NCBI GenBank assembly: GCA_907163375.1
Contig: CAJQUW010011605.1
Span: 434,001 to 498,000, forward strand
Source: Prostheceraeus crozeri
Lineage: Eukaryota; Platyhelminthes; Polycladida; Euryleptidae
Length of the DNA stretch: 64,000 nucleotides
Direction of reading: 5' to 3'
This document shows, in pieces, positions 21,907-32,990 of this stretch. Under the pieces are notes generated by a model. The model saw only the letters and a program-made list of their open reading frames with translations, did not search any database and was not told the DNA's origin. The first letter of the stretch is position 1. Each line of letters begins with the position of its first letter. A program made the position numbers and the translations under genes.

Positions 21907-23040
21907 CTCTCTACTTTTCCTCGAAGATCTCTGTAAGAAGGAAAAATGGTGTTAGAGTTGATTGAGAGGCAATGACGTTCGAGTAACTTACTAGGAATTT
22001 TCTTCTTCACTTTTCTCACTGAAAAATCACACAGTCGACCGTCTACCTCCATACTGATATGAATGTAGGTAACCCCACCTCCCTCGCAGCACTCCTGCGT
22101 GGTGTTTAAATTATCTGTAACAGTACTTGGTCAAATACTTGGTTTCTATAGATTGGGAGGTGTACCTTTACGTGTCTTCTCTTCATTTCCTTGTTGATGT
22201 CTTCAGCCTGACTAAGTCTCCTCTTCAGGTCATGATTTTCTTCTCTCATCCCTTGACAGTTCCTCTCTATCACACCAAGTCTGTCAACCTCCTGCCTCTG
22301 ATGATTCAACTCGGATACTACCTCCTCATAAGCCATCTCCTTCTCCTTCCATTCCCGCCTCTCTTTCATTAATGCTTCCTCTCTCTTCTGCAGCTGTAAC
22401 ACTTCCTCCTGTAAGACTTTAACCGTTCCCACTTTAATTTCTAGTTTGGCTATGTCCTGCACCATCTATTTTGTCTATTCACGGCCTCATAGCGATCTTT
22501 GAGCAGCATGTAATGGGCTTGCTGTGATGCCTTCGCCTTCAACTCATCTCTATCTAGAGCTCTTGTTTGTTTGTGTATACCGCCTTTCTTTGGCGTAGAA
22601 GTGTTAAGTGGCTCCTCTACATGTTCAGATGCGTGCTTAGATACATGTTAAGATTCCTGTTTACCGCTAATGAAAACGGCTCTCACCTCCTGTACTTCCC
22701 CTTCCTCCTCACTGCTTGTATCGCTGAGGAAGAGATCGTTCCCATCATCATCCAAGTCGACAATGTGTCTTACAGCCGCCCTCTCCTCCTGCCTTCGTCT
22801 ATACAAGTCATCAAACCTCTCTTTGAAGTGGCTGTTAGAAATAGACGCACTAGGACACTGTTCATGTCATTTCCTAAATTCGACAAAGTCAGAGTCTGCA
22901 CATGTCTTTATTTCAAAGACCTTCTTATGCTCCCCAATGTGTTCCACCTGTCTCAAGTGCCTTTTGTATTCGGTCACTCTGTATACTTTATCACATGAAC
23001 ATCTTGTGACGCTGTAGCGCGAAGACTTTGATAAAACCAT
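21907..23040 (-). pseudogene. Multi-exon coiled-coil gene of the giant element
   Basis: On the minus strand, an ATG at 23040, seven bases after a good acceptor (TTTATCTTGCAG), opens MVLSKSSRYSVTRCSCDKVY with an RHLRQVEHIGEH stretch, a CxC...H...H pattern like a small zinc finger. One TGA at 22867-22869 interrupts it; the same frame then continues with HFKERFDDLYRRRQEERAAV and an acidic run (DLDDDGNDLF, SSEEEGE) to a donor at 22687 (GAG|GTGAGA). A second exon (22614 to about 22478) gives STPKKGG and KDRYEAVNRQ; the third (22465-22172) is a charged coiled coil of about 98 residues. Short exons near 22052-21992 and from 21930 follow, the latter pair with good donor and acceptor. Phases do not all agree, so it is decayed or my boundaries are imperfect. 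No known family is recognised. Confidence 0.5.
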
Positions 23041-23929
23041 GTTGATACTGCAAGATAAAAGTCAGTTATTTACTGCACTTCTCACAAGAGAGAACTGTTT
23101 ATCAGAAACATGTTTGTAAAAAATGGCATAGGACAGACAATGAAGACCCTAACCTTAAGACCCTAATGTTAGAAAGTGCATCAGTGATGCCTGTAAGATC
23201 TGACTTTAAATCTGTAACTTAGAACGCTTGATAGCAAACGTCAGACGACTCACCGTGGAAAGGAGGAAACAGGAGTGAAATTGGGTGCGGAGAAGCGCCT
23301 TACATACTTCTCTCTCACAAAGACAGAATATTCCAATGTCCAAATTTGGTCATGTCTCCTTCAAACGATTTCATCTCATCATATTTGGAATGTCAACCGC
23401 TGACTTTCCTGACTGACCCAGGGAGTCAAGATTGCCATAAATGGACACTCCCGTTTCGTTGTGACGGAAGGGCAATGACGCACGGCTCACGCTTTGTGAT
23501 AGCGGTCTCTTTATCCTGAGTGGCACGTTTGTATGACCTTCAAGTGAACTGAATGTATACGAAGATGAAAAGATTAAATAGTTCCTAGCGTGTGATAAAA
23601 TACATGGAATGACAAACGTAAAGATGCTCACAATGATACTTAGAGGCTGCACACCATTTGAATGTTTTCTTATATCATTATCATGCTCACTTTCGAAGAG
23701 GCTTGATTCAATGTTTCATTCGAAGGATGCCTGTAAAGTTCAATACTGCTTTCCCATTAAATTTCAATTTTATGAGTTTATACAAGTGTATAAGCTTTTA
23801 CTGGACTCGCATCGTCTTATAAAGTGTTCGTTTACGCAGCGCACGAAGTTATATCTCTCGAAAATGTTGAACTCAATCTCGCACACACACACATTGTCAC
23901 TTTAAACATGACTGGAATACAGTTCTCCC

Positions 23930-24430
23930 ACATAAACTTTATTTCTAACGTTACAAATGCTGAAAGGATTCTAGCATTATTTTATACTTCACCTATCTTA
24001 CAAACACTGAAATGATTCTGATATTATTCCTAACTTTACAAACAGTAAAATGGTTGTAACTTTATTTTATACTTCATCTATCTTACAAACACTGAAATGA
24101 TTCTGATATTATTCCTAACTTTACAAACAGTAAAATGGTTGTAACTTTATTTTATACTTCATCTATCTTACAAACACTGAAATAATTCTGATATTATTCC
24201 TAACTTTAAAAACAGTAAAATGGTTGTAACTTTATTACTAAGTCAATCCACTCTGTTGAAACGACAAGAAAGCGACACAGCATGTACATGATATGTTATT
24301 GAACCCACACAGCCTTTTGGTACACTAACAATTCAGTTCAATGTGAGCTAGTCTTGCATCACTCATTTCATACGACATAACTATTCAATTTACTTATTCC
24401 TACGATGTTACTACTATGTGTTCTAAACTT
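23930..24430 (+). repeat. Central direct repeat, copy 2, with 85-bp tandem
   Basis: It holds three consecutive units of about 85 bases starting TTACAAACACTGAAATGATT (about 23999, 24084 and 24169), nearly identical to one another, then the same unique stretch as copy 1 (AGTCAATCCACTCTGTTGAA to TTACTTATTCCTACGATGTT). The near identity of the three units shows recent tandem amplification, while copies 1 and 2 are more diverged. Confidence 0.85.
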
Positions 24431-25678
24431 TATGAGATGGCTTTCACTTCTATCTCACACTTTCTTCATCATATAACCAAATGAATGAAATTGATGATAC
24501 ACTATCTGACTATACGCATTGAGTCACATTCTACACGAACAGTATTACTAACATGGATCATATAAAACGCCAAGTCTTGTCATAGGCTTGACTATGCTAT
24601 GGACTTAGTGATTTATCTATGTAATTTACACTTTTAAAACGCTAAATCCCCAAATCTCAAAGCAGAAACACCTATCCTATGGATTCAGGGATTTAGGAGT
24701 TTTGCTGTATAATTTGGTAAACTGATGTCTCTGTAAGCATACGACTTTTAAAATACAACACTGACTGATGAATGATGTTCATATATTCCTAGCTTGGATA
24801 ACAAGAAACTTTCATGTGTTGACTATTATATATTATCCTCATCAAGTCTTTACACACTGATTATTCCAATCACTGAGATGCATACAACTCTTCTATTGAA
24901 CATGCATCAATCACCTTTCAGCTGACCACATCATATGTAAAGTGTATAACATAATGAGCATGTAACAATCTCTCATCAACGATATGAAATCTGTCTTTTC
25001 ATCATGAAATTGAGTATTGCCTTCAAAGTCATGTTATAAAGCGAACATATGCATCACGTATTCTACACTAAAAGAGATCGTCCATGTATGTTATCCAAAA
25101 CCCTAAATCCCTAAATCCAACAGAGGTAACCCTACCCCTCAGATGATGGACTTTAGCAATTTAGCTATGTCATTCACAAATGGTTAAGTTAGTAAATCCA
25201 TGTATACACTCTACAACAACAGTTATCATTTATGTATGTTATATAAAACGCTAAATCTCTAAATCCAACCGTGACTGTCCTTGCCTGCATTACTATAGAA
25301 CATGTTGCTCTGATGATTCTTCCACCACCCTTGCTATTTCCATTTGACGGGTGGTGAAGAAATAAATTCATGACTTCAGGCCTAATCCTCTCTCTACACA
25401 CGTTTATATTTTACATCATGTAACTGCAATAGATCCTTGCTACTTATCATAGGGACTTTAAAAATTTTAAACATGATGATTTCATGGCAGTCAGGACTTT
25501 GAAGATGTGTGTTGGACAAGTTTAGCACTTGTCATGAAGTTGCTTTCTCATCAGATGAATTTACTAAGAGCTTCTTTATTTTCTAAGAAAGATAGAGATC
25601 CTTGAATCTAGTTTTTGTGTGTGGCACAGGCTATAACTTTTCTTTGTTAATAGGGTGGCCTCCAACGAACTGGTGACC

Positions 25679-25960
25679 GGGGCCCTCGGAAGGATCGATG
25701 AAATACTCCGATTACTCGAAGTATTCCGGACGCTGAGTTCTCAGCAACGCCATATACTCTGGCACCATATCCTTAAACAAAGGGTTTTCCACAAGCTCAT
25801 GTGGAATGAGGTGGACGGGGCAGCGAATTGCTTCGCCTTTATCTGCCTGCAAAGCAGCCAGAAGAAAGACTTTCCTCATCTTCACTCCGCATCTACAGCG
25901 GAGCTCAAGGGTTCGGATCATGTCAAAGAAAGCGATATCGAACGACATTGCATCAAACGA
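25679..25960 (-). CDS. Cys-rich exon-like ORF, unknown function
   Basis: The minus-strand frame from about 25981 to a stop at 25712 reads MSFDIAFFDMIRTLELRCRC, GVKMRKVFLLAALQADKGEA, IRCPVHLIPHELVENPLFKD and MVPEYMALLRTQRPEYFE. It has a CRC pair and a later CP..H, and balanced amino-acid composition unlike the surrounding AT-rich frames. After the stop the same frame stays open to about 25640. It lies upstream of the coiled-coil gene on the same strand and could be a separate gene end or an exon of it. I cannot name the family; the composition alone makes coding plausible. Confidence 0.35.
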
Positions 25961-28291
25961 CTTGCATTTGATGAATAAGTGTGAACGTCTCCCTTATATT
26001 TCTCAAACATTTTTGTAACTGGCTAGCAAGGCATTGAAGAATTAAACAAATCGACAGTGTCCATGCTTTAGCAGCAAATGGTTACTTGCACGCGCGGAGT
26101 GTACAGTAACGAATTGTCAGCGTGAGAATCCTTTCAGTCGCCCACGATGATCTCTCCGGCGCGATAGCAATGACCTGTGTGGAAATCAGCTAGGTGGAAG
26201 GTCTGGGATGACGATACGTTCCTGCATCCTTGTTCGTTGGACAGGTGCGATGGATCTCTGTTTAATGTGACAGACGGGTGCCAGAGAGAGAGCGCTGTCA
26301 TTCATCTTTGTGTTCTACTGTATCTGCTGAGGGGGCAGCGCGACAGACAGGCGACAGAGTGCACTCGTGATTCTTTGTGTGCACAGGAGGGGAACATCTG
26401 TTTCACTGATAGGTTTTATGATAAACATTTTGAATGGCAGCGTGTTGAATATTGCAAGCAATGTTAAATGTCAATCCGTGTGTCATTTTCACATCGTCTG
26501 CATTCGCACAGAAAATCACTTGATGCAGGTTTCAATGTTGATTCTATTATCAACGCACGATTCGTTTAGAAATGAGACACGTATTCATTTGTCAGGCACA
26601 TGAAAAGCAAACTTTGATTCTAGCCTTTAATACTCATGGACAGTCCTAATGTAATGTTCGCTGTTTCATACTCATGAAATAATTCCGCTGACGTATCACT
26701 CAGTCTTGATCATTCAATGACATTACATGCTTCGCTGTTTCCTATTGATGAGCGTGTTAATTACACAGACTTGTTCATTTTGTTAGTTCAATGGTCGAGT
26801 CGTTGAACTGCATCTAAGACTTATGCGTTTCTGCAGGTTTTTATATCCACTTTAAACGCGGCTGCAATCTATGAAAGTTTTATCACAAAGTTGTTGTCAT
26901 AAAGTCTTTTACACCACGGTTCATGTTTACGAATTTCATTTGAATGTCACAAAGTTGAAGTTAGAATATATGTTCATCTGTCTGTGATGAGTGTAAGCGT
27001 TCTCGCTACACATTTCTCTTTTACAAGTTTCCCGTGAAATAGTTGTGACACTTTTGTGTTTCACTTAATCTAGCAGGTTGATTTTTATCTCACACATGTT
27101 TTGAGTGTTTCCTAACTCATATGCATTCGACTTACAACGTTACAGGCTGTTATTTGTATACTTGTATGCTGTCGATGCAGACTGCAAAAACGTTTTACAC
27201 TGTTTTAATTTACAAAACAGTCTACACACGCATTCACTTTGATAAAGGCAAACAACACATTTAGTAAAGCTGGTACGCTAACGAGTGTGACTGCAGAAAC
27301 ATTTTATAAAACTTTTTCAACGTTCACTAAGTTTCACACCAGCCTGTCAAAGACTTCTTACAAAACTTATTTCAAAATTTGCGTTTAGACTTTTAAGCGA
27401 ACATGTGCTTCACGTATTCTACACGAACGGTTAACGCATGTGATATAAAACCCTAAATCCCTAAATCCAACCGTAGAGGAGCCTACTCTTGGATTATGGA
27501 CTTTTACGACCCACGCGATTCAATGTCATGGAACTACCTCTCACACATTCAACGTTTGTGACAAGACTTTACCTGGTTTTATAAAACATTCAACACTGTA
27601 GTACTTACTATAAGACCTTTTAACACTGTGAAACAATCTGCACAGTGCAGTGAAACTTTCTAGTGCTGTGGTGAACACTGTTTTCATATAACATTCTAAA
27701 CTCTCAGTCTCACTACAGTAGAAAACTGCTTTCAGTAAACCTGATGAAGTATTCAGCAATCTAACAGTCATGGAGCTTGAATTTTCTAATAGGGGAACAT
27801 TTGGCAACTGTCTCCAATAAAACTTTCTAACACTGTGAAGTAAGTTGCAAGACAATCTACACTGTGCAGTAAAGCCTTTTCGATAAAACTTTCTAGTGCT
27901 GTGGTGAGTTCGGTCAGTCATAAAACTTCGATGATCAAACTTTACTTTCACAAACGTGTGTTGTGGTAAAATCTATTTGACTACACCAACGCTAACATTT
28001 TATGACATTTGTGTTTCATAAAACGTCATGATCGAATTTTCTAACTATACATCAACCTGTGTTGAAATAAAACTATTTGACTATACTTAACTTTGCTTTT
28101 GCAAACCATGATAGACTTTCTGACTACACTCACAAGAGCTTGTTCACTTGCGAAGAGAGAAATGAGCGTGTGGTTGCGTGTGGCGCATGAATGCCCTCCC
28201 ATTTCATTCCATTCATCATTTCGTCTTAGTGATAGAGACAAGCAGAACTCATGGTTCATTCTCACATGTATGGCCAACTATCGGGAGACAA

Positions 28292-29025
28292 GTGCAATGG
28301 AGATTTTGTGAGGTAACCTGTGGCAGATAGCTAAATGTCACCCTGGCGGTCAGAGTACAACGTGGAGACGATAAGGCAACCACTTGCAAACATGACGCAG
28401 AGAGGTTTCACAAGGATTACAATTGCCAACGTCCCGTGCAGTACTCATCGCTACGGACTTCACCGCTGTCTCGAAAGAACGCCCACCAACAGGAAGTATG
28501 ACACCGAAAATCTCCGTAACTTGCACCGTCAATGACTTGATAGCCAGACATGAAAACCGGTGGAGTTATTTACAAGAGGAAACATCCCAAGTCGTTGCTT
28601 TGATCAGCTTGATAGCAAGCCGTGATTTACAAGCGTTTTACAATGGAGATGTTTAGATGCCACCCATGACAAGATAGCTAAGACTCAACCGATTGGCGTT
28701 CAAAGTGCTACGTTGAGAACTGTGTCAAATGCCCAACATGAGTTGCCCCTACATGAGTTTCGGTCTAAAATATGACACACTCCCTTGCCACACTTGTCAC
28801 TACGGCATCATCCGCCGTCCCGAAGGAGCACCCTGCCAGTGGAATATTACAGAAAATCTCTCCGTGTCATGCTCGCTTTCAGTGAAAAGCTGCTTGTATC
28901 ATGGTAAGACTGGATCGTACACACTTAACCATGCCTTCATTGACTTCAGCAGGGTCGGAAACCCCAGAAAACCTCCAAAAATAGTGAATTCAAAACTTTT
29001 TAGCACTACTTATGAATTTTTATAA
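28292..29025 (+). repeat. Diverged internal duplication in the inner arm (right copy)
   Basis: Inverted counterpart of 16617-17345. CAATGGAGAT recurs at about 28292 and 28644, giving a period near 352. The frame at 28729-29025 contains a Cys/His-rich stretch (PCHTCHYGIIRRPEGAPCQW) and its tandem relative a shorter one, so a decayed Cys-rich coding exon is conceivable; nothing confirms it. Confidence 0.55.
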
Positions 29026-29419
29026 GTAGTCCGTTACTTAGGGCAGGTCAATAGCAACCGAACCTATTTTGAATCAAGTCAAACGGACTTGTAGAAGCAA
29101 AGTTACAAGCCTTTAAATTTTTGGAGTCTTTTATGGCCTGGAGACGAAGGCCATCTCCTGGCGAACCTCTCAGTCTGACGCCTTAGCTGATATCAGCAAT
29201 GAAATTTTCTGAGTCAGTTTCTTGCAGAAACCCGGTTTTTGGAGATTTCCAATGCTATCATCAGAGCTCCGGAGTTCACCTACCCCAGTCGGGAGGAGAA
29301 CTGATTTCCATAAGTAGAGTTTCCACTTATTTAGTTTGTGGCGATCAGCTGATGACGCAATATCCATCATCCAAATCTTTAAACACGTCTATCTCACGTT
29401 CTAGAGCACCAATTGACTT

Positions 29420-30480
29420 GAAACTCACCCTCTAGATGCAGAATGGCACGCTGATTCCAAATCTGGTGTCTGTTTTCCCGTCCGAGGCTTGGTTCATCCG
29501 CTAGAGCCGTTTTCGTAGAAATTCTAACTCTGTCGTTTTTTCGTCAACGTCCAACATTTTCAATGGCGTCTCACATCTAAACGAAGGTAGATAGGAACAT
29601 GCCGTTTCTTCCACTGAATTTTTCTTACTCTTAGCTTTCAAACGAGCTATTACACGACTTTCTACGATCTCTACAACCAAAGTTGGAAGTCTCGTCCAGA
29701 GGGGGGGGAGGTCAGAACTTTTTCTCTCCAATTGACCTGGAAAGGAGTTTCTAGACCCAAAATTGGCCAAAACGTCCGAATGTGCCCTCCGTTTTCCCAT
29801 CCGAGGCCTCCTTCATGCCGAAAATGGACTTTCTCATCCCAATAACATCAAAACCTGCCTTTTCCAACTCTGACGTTTTCCTGCCATTTTCCTCTCTAAA
29901 CCCAGGATAATAGGAGCAAACTGAGCTTTCCACTGCATTTTTCTCACTCTTAGCTTTCAAACGGGCTATTGCACGACTTTCTACGATCTCTAGAACCAAA
30001 GTTGGAAGTCTCGTTCCAAAGGGGGGTCAGAACTTTTTCTCTCCGATTGAGCTGGAAATTCAGAATTCAAAAATTCTGAATTAGCCCTCAGTTTTCACGT
30101 CCGAGGCCTCCTTCATGCCGAAAAACGACTTTTCTCATCCCAAAACCACCAACACCCGCCTTTTCCAACTCTGACGTTTTGCTGCCATTTTCCTCTCTAA
30201 ACCCAGAAAAATAGGACCAAACTGAGCTTTCCACTGCATTTTTCTCACTCTCAGCTTTCAAATGAGCTATCACACGACTTTCTACGATCTCTAGAACCAA
30301 AGTTGGAAGTCTGACAGGAGGGGGGGCGATGTCCTCGAAATTTTTTCTCTCCGATTTCGTCGGAAACATCCTTCATAACCCAACATTTCACGTAGATTCT
30401 GAATCTGAACTCCAATTTCCCATCCAAACCCTCCTTCATGACGATTTCCGACTTTTCTCATCCCAAAAACCACCTAAACT
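29420..30480 (-). repeat. Outer tandem array, right arm (three units)
   Basis: Reverse-complement counterpart of the left outer array. The marker CCAAAGTTGG appears at about 29684, 29998 and 30298, giving three units of about 300-315 bases against four on the left. The G-runs at 29700-29710, 30022-30027 and 30318-30327 mark the unit borders. The difference in copy number between arms points to unequal exchange or slippage after the arms were formed. Confidence 0.85.
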
Positions 30481-30735
30481 CACCTTTTCTCACTCTATCC
30501 TTCCCACATTCCTACCGCCTTCCTTCCGAGATTCCACCCCTTGCTGGAAAACTCCTTCCTTCCTTCCAGAGGGGGGTAGGGAACAGTTTCCTCCTCTCGG
30601 ACCCATTCCTCCCAGCACATCCTTGGCCACCTCCCTCACCTCTCTTCCTTCCTTCCAGAGGGGGGGCTGAGTCAGCATGATGACTCATCGTTGCACATTT
30701 TGTCCTTGCGCCTGGGATGGGATTACTACTGATGC

Positions 30736-31734
30736 TTCATATCTAAAGTATTTAGTCCTTCAATCTACTTTCGCATCGTACGTGATCCATGCATCTCATT
30801 GCTCATTCGATGCATGACAATCTGAAATACGCTAATTCATACGACGGTCATTAATATAGACTTATCCCTTTCACACAGACTTATTACGGCAGAGCTCTGT
30901 GAGGAGATATTTCTTAACACTTCGTATCAATAAAAAGTTTCGTTTTGATATTTGATTTGGCATCAATAAAAATAAGAATATTTACATGATGTCGCTAGTG
31001 ATTGTTATCACAACGTACTCGCACATGTAGCACCACTCATATATGTGTATATCAGTTCATATATATGTACATTGTAAGCTAATTAATGAATTATAATCTT
31101 GTCATCGTGCAATTTCCTATTCACGCGCTGCGCATGCTTACTCCATTTGCTTTTCAATTAATGTCATTCTTCAAATATACAACCTTCTACTTACATCCAA
31201 CATCAGCAGAAGTAAATGAAATTTGAATCGATTGCCATCAGAAGCAACAAAATATTAGTTTGACGATTTTTCTGGGATAATTTACACACATGTAGTACGT
31301 AAAAATGCATGCATAAAGGATTTAGGCCTACTGCAGTCTTATTTTTTAACTTCATTTGATTAAGAAATGTAAAATTTGAAATCTAGTCTGTAGGGCCCTC
31401 AACTTAACTTATCAACTCTCTACGAGTCAAATAGGTAGCACTAAAAATGACAGTCAAGAATTATAACAAGAAACAGAATCGTCTAAATTTTTTTAGAACC
31501 TTAGGCATTTGTGGTGCATAAACTTTGATTACAAGATAATTTTGATGAGGTTACATATCTATTTATCACGTAACAAGTGATCTGATACACTCGAATCTTC
31601 ATAACAAATCTTAACAAACTTACTACGAGACCTCTGCCTAGATAGACCTAGAATCTTGAATGAAAATGAAGCTAAGGATGATACCAGAAAAGGAAATTGC
31701 ACTCACATCATTCACCCTTGCAGCATGTGGGTCA
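30736..31734. other. AT-rich spacer right of the giant element
   Basis: No gene or repeat family is recognised. The first bases are the right-hand ATGC candidate duplication and its flank. Confidence 0.6.
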
Positions 31735-31850
31735 AAGATGTGTTGGGTCAGGTGGGTCGTGAGTCATTTTTTCGTGAAAAGTCGATGGGTCAGGAGGGTC
31801 GTGGGTCAGGTGGGTCATGGGTCTAGTTTGGTTGACCCTCTTCCAACTCT
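31735..31850. repeat. GGGTC repeat, second copy
   Basis: The same GGGTCRTGGGTCAGGT-type units as at 7548-7729, on the same strand, ending GACCCTCTTCCAACTCTGTA. The end word matches, inverted, the beginning of the first copy. Shorter and more diverged. Confidence 0.7.
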
Positions 31851-32379
31851 GTACAGAGATAGGAAAAGAAGTCGTGTGTCGCATGCGGATTAATGTGAGT
31901 TCAAGCAAAGTGCTGCGATTGCCACAATTCTTTTAGATTCGAAGAATTCAGATCATTGCACAGAAGTTTTCTCCATAACATTGGCCCTTCCGATCATTAT
32001 TGAAAAAAGTAGCAGGCATACGAAAACTATTTCACTTGAAGTTTTCACCATCGTCTCCTCGGCATTACTCACTGTATACTGCATACAATCGAATGTTAAC
32101 CAAGAATGGGATGTGTGTTTTGGTGTGTGCGAAGTGATATCACAGCACGCACGCATTTCTCACTGGCTCTGGTGCCCTCTGCTGACAGCTTATTGTTTGC
32201 CATTTCCAATAGCAAGCGATACACGAATTATCCATTCGAGAAGGAGCAAGTTGTCTAATTCAGTGATGTGCCATTTCGATATTAAGGTCGCATATAACTC
32301 TTCCTTTCTAGGAAACCGAAGCGCGCACAGATGAATCCAATTCTGTGTTTTTTAGAGATTACTTGAATAGGCAACACAT

Positions 32380-32668
32380 CCCATCATGGCGTTGAATAGA
32401 TGTGGCCCAAGAATCGACGCCTGGTGAACTCCACAATGACCATCGATGGATGCGAGCTGCGTTCGTCACTCAAATAGGACTCCAACCATTTAATTAGTCC
32501 ACCTTCCATCCCCATTGATAACTAGTAATTTTAGAGATTGTTATGCAGAATATTATCGAAAGCTTTCGTTAAATCTGAACAGAACGTGCGAACACCAAAG
32601 GTATCATCCTTTCCCATGAGAGCTTTTATCTCATTTGTAATGGCCACTAACGCACTTGTGGTGGATCC
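32380..32668 (-). pseudogene. LINE reverse-transcriptase fragment
   Basis: The minus strand from 32668 reads GSTTSALVAITNEIKAL, then FGVRTFCSDLTKAFDNILHN and a stop, and in other frames GGLIKWLESYLSDERSS and GVHQASILGPHLFNA. These are the finger/palm motifs of non-LTR reverse transcriptases: (F)LDFSKAFD, the WF.SYLSNR helix, and GVPQGSILGPLLF. The catalytic FADD box and both ends of the element are missing, and the piece is frameshifted at least twice, so it is a short, old 5'-truncated or fragmented copy. The motif order resembles jockey/CR1-type elements, but the clade cannot be fixed from 95 codons. Confidence 0.8.
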
Positions 32669-32719
32669 GTAAGGTACCTACGGACCAGCAATCTTTTGCC
32701 TGCGAAAGACTGACCGGAT

Positions 32720-32990
32720 TGAAGCGGGATCGACTCCATACTTCAATCAAGATCGACTCCGGCCCTCCACACACGATCGATGTCGGCACTACAAGCAACA
32801 TCGACTCCGGCTCTCCACACAGGATCGAATCCGGCCATCCAAACAGGATCGACTTCGTCCTTCAAACAAGATCGACTCCGTCCCTCCAAACGAGATCGAC
32901 TCCGTCCTTCAAGAAGGATCAACCCTGGCCCTCCAAGCAGGATCAACTTCGATTCCCTCAAATAGGATCGACAGACCGTCTTCAACTCTC
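32720..32990. repeat. Tandem repeat, ATCGACTCCGGCCCTCCA type, second array
   Basis: About eleven units of 24-25 bases with the core GATCGACTCCGTCCTTCAAA. Same family and strand as 7111-7420. The 176-residue open frame across it is a by-product of the repeat. Confidence 0.85.

Larger units (their letters stand above)
19476..26164. other. Central unique region of the giant element
   Basis: This 6.7-kb core between the arms is the only non-palindromic part. It holds a plus-strand acidic frame (19714-20190), two long direct repeats (about 20480-21390 and 23930-24430), a minus-strand spliced-looking gene (21907-23040), a minus-strand Cys-rich exon (25700-25960) and four of the six CCCTAAATCC modules. 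If the element was ever autonomous, its genes should be here. Confidence 0.7.
10627..30731. mobile_element. Giant 20.1-kb foldback-type DNA element
   Basis: The outer ends are inverted copies: from 10628, AGTAGTAATCCCATCCCAGG, and at 30730 its reverse complement, followed inward by the same CGCAA.GACAAAATGTGC and GATGAGTCATCATGC blocks. ATGC flanks the element on both sides (10623-10626 and 30732-30735), a candidate 4-base target duplication. The inverted arms are about 4.6 kb once a nested insertion and copy-number differences are removed; the centre is 6.7 kb. The element encodes no polymerase, integrase, capsid or known transposase that I can recognise. Arm architecture (tandem-repeat outer domain, unique inner domain) recalls foldback elements such as the TU elements described from sea urchins, but this is far larger. 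A segmental palindromic duplication is the main alternative; the candidate duplication and the precise outer ends argue for an element. Confidence 0.8.
26165..30731 (-). repeat. Right inverted arm of the giant element
   Basis: The reverse complement of the left arm, without the nested transposon. It therefore preserves the empty target of that insertion near 29330-29345. The inner boundary is near 26165-26175 (CCTGTGTGGAAATCAGC) and the outer end is at 30731. The open frames at 28335-28656 and 28729-29025 have exact or near-exact counterparts in the left arm; since both arms are near copies, that similarity alone does not show coding. Confidence 0.9.

Noticed and set aside
22567-23017. Plus-strand frames of 115 and 143 codons
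   Set aside because: They are shadows of the minus-strand coiled-coil gene, whose composition and splice sites are far better.
28335-29025. Conserved genes duplicated in both arms (66-100 codons)
   Set aside because: Identity between arms is explained by the inverted duplication itself; nothing shows codon-level constraint.
10627-30731. Polinton/Maverick identity for the giant element
   Set aside because: Size fits, but I see no polymerase, integrase, ATPase or capsid gene, and the inverted repeats are far longer than is usual for that group.
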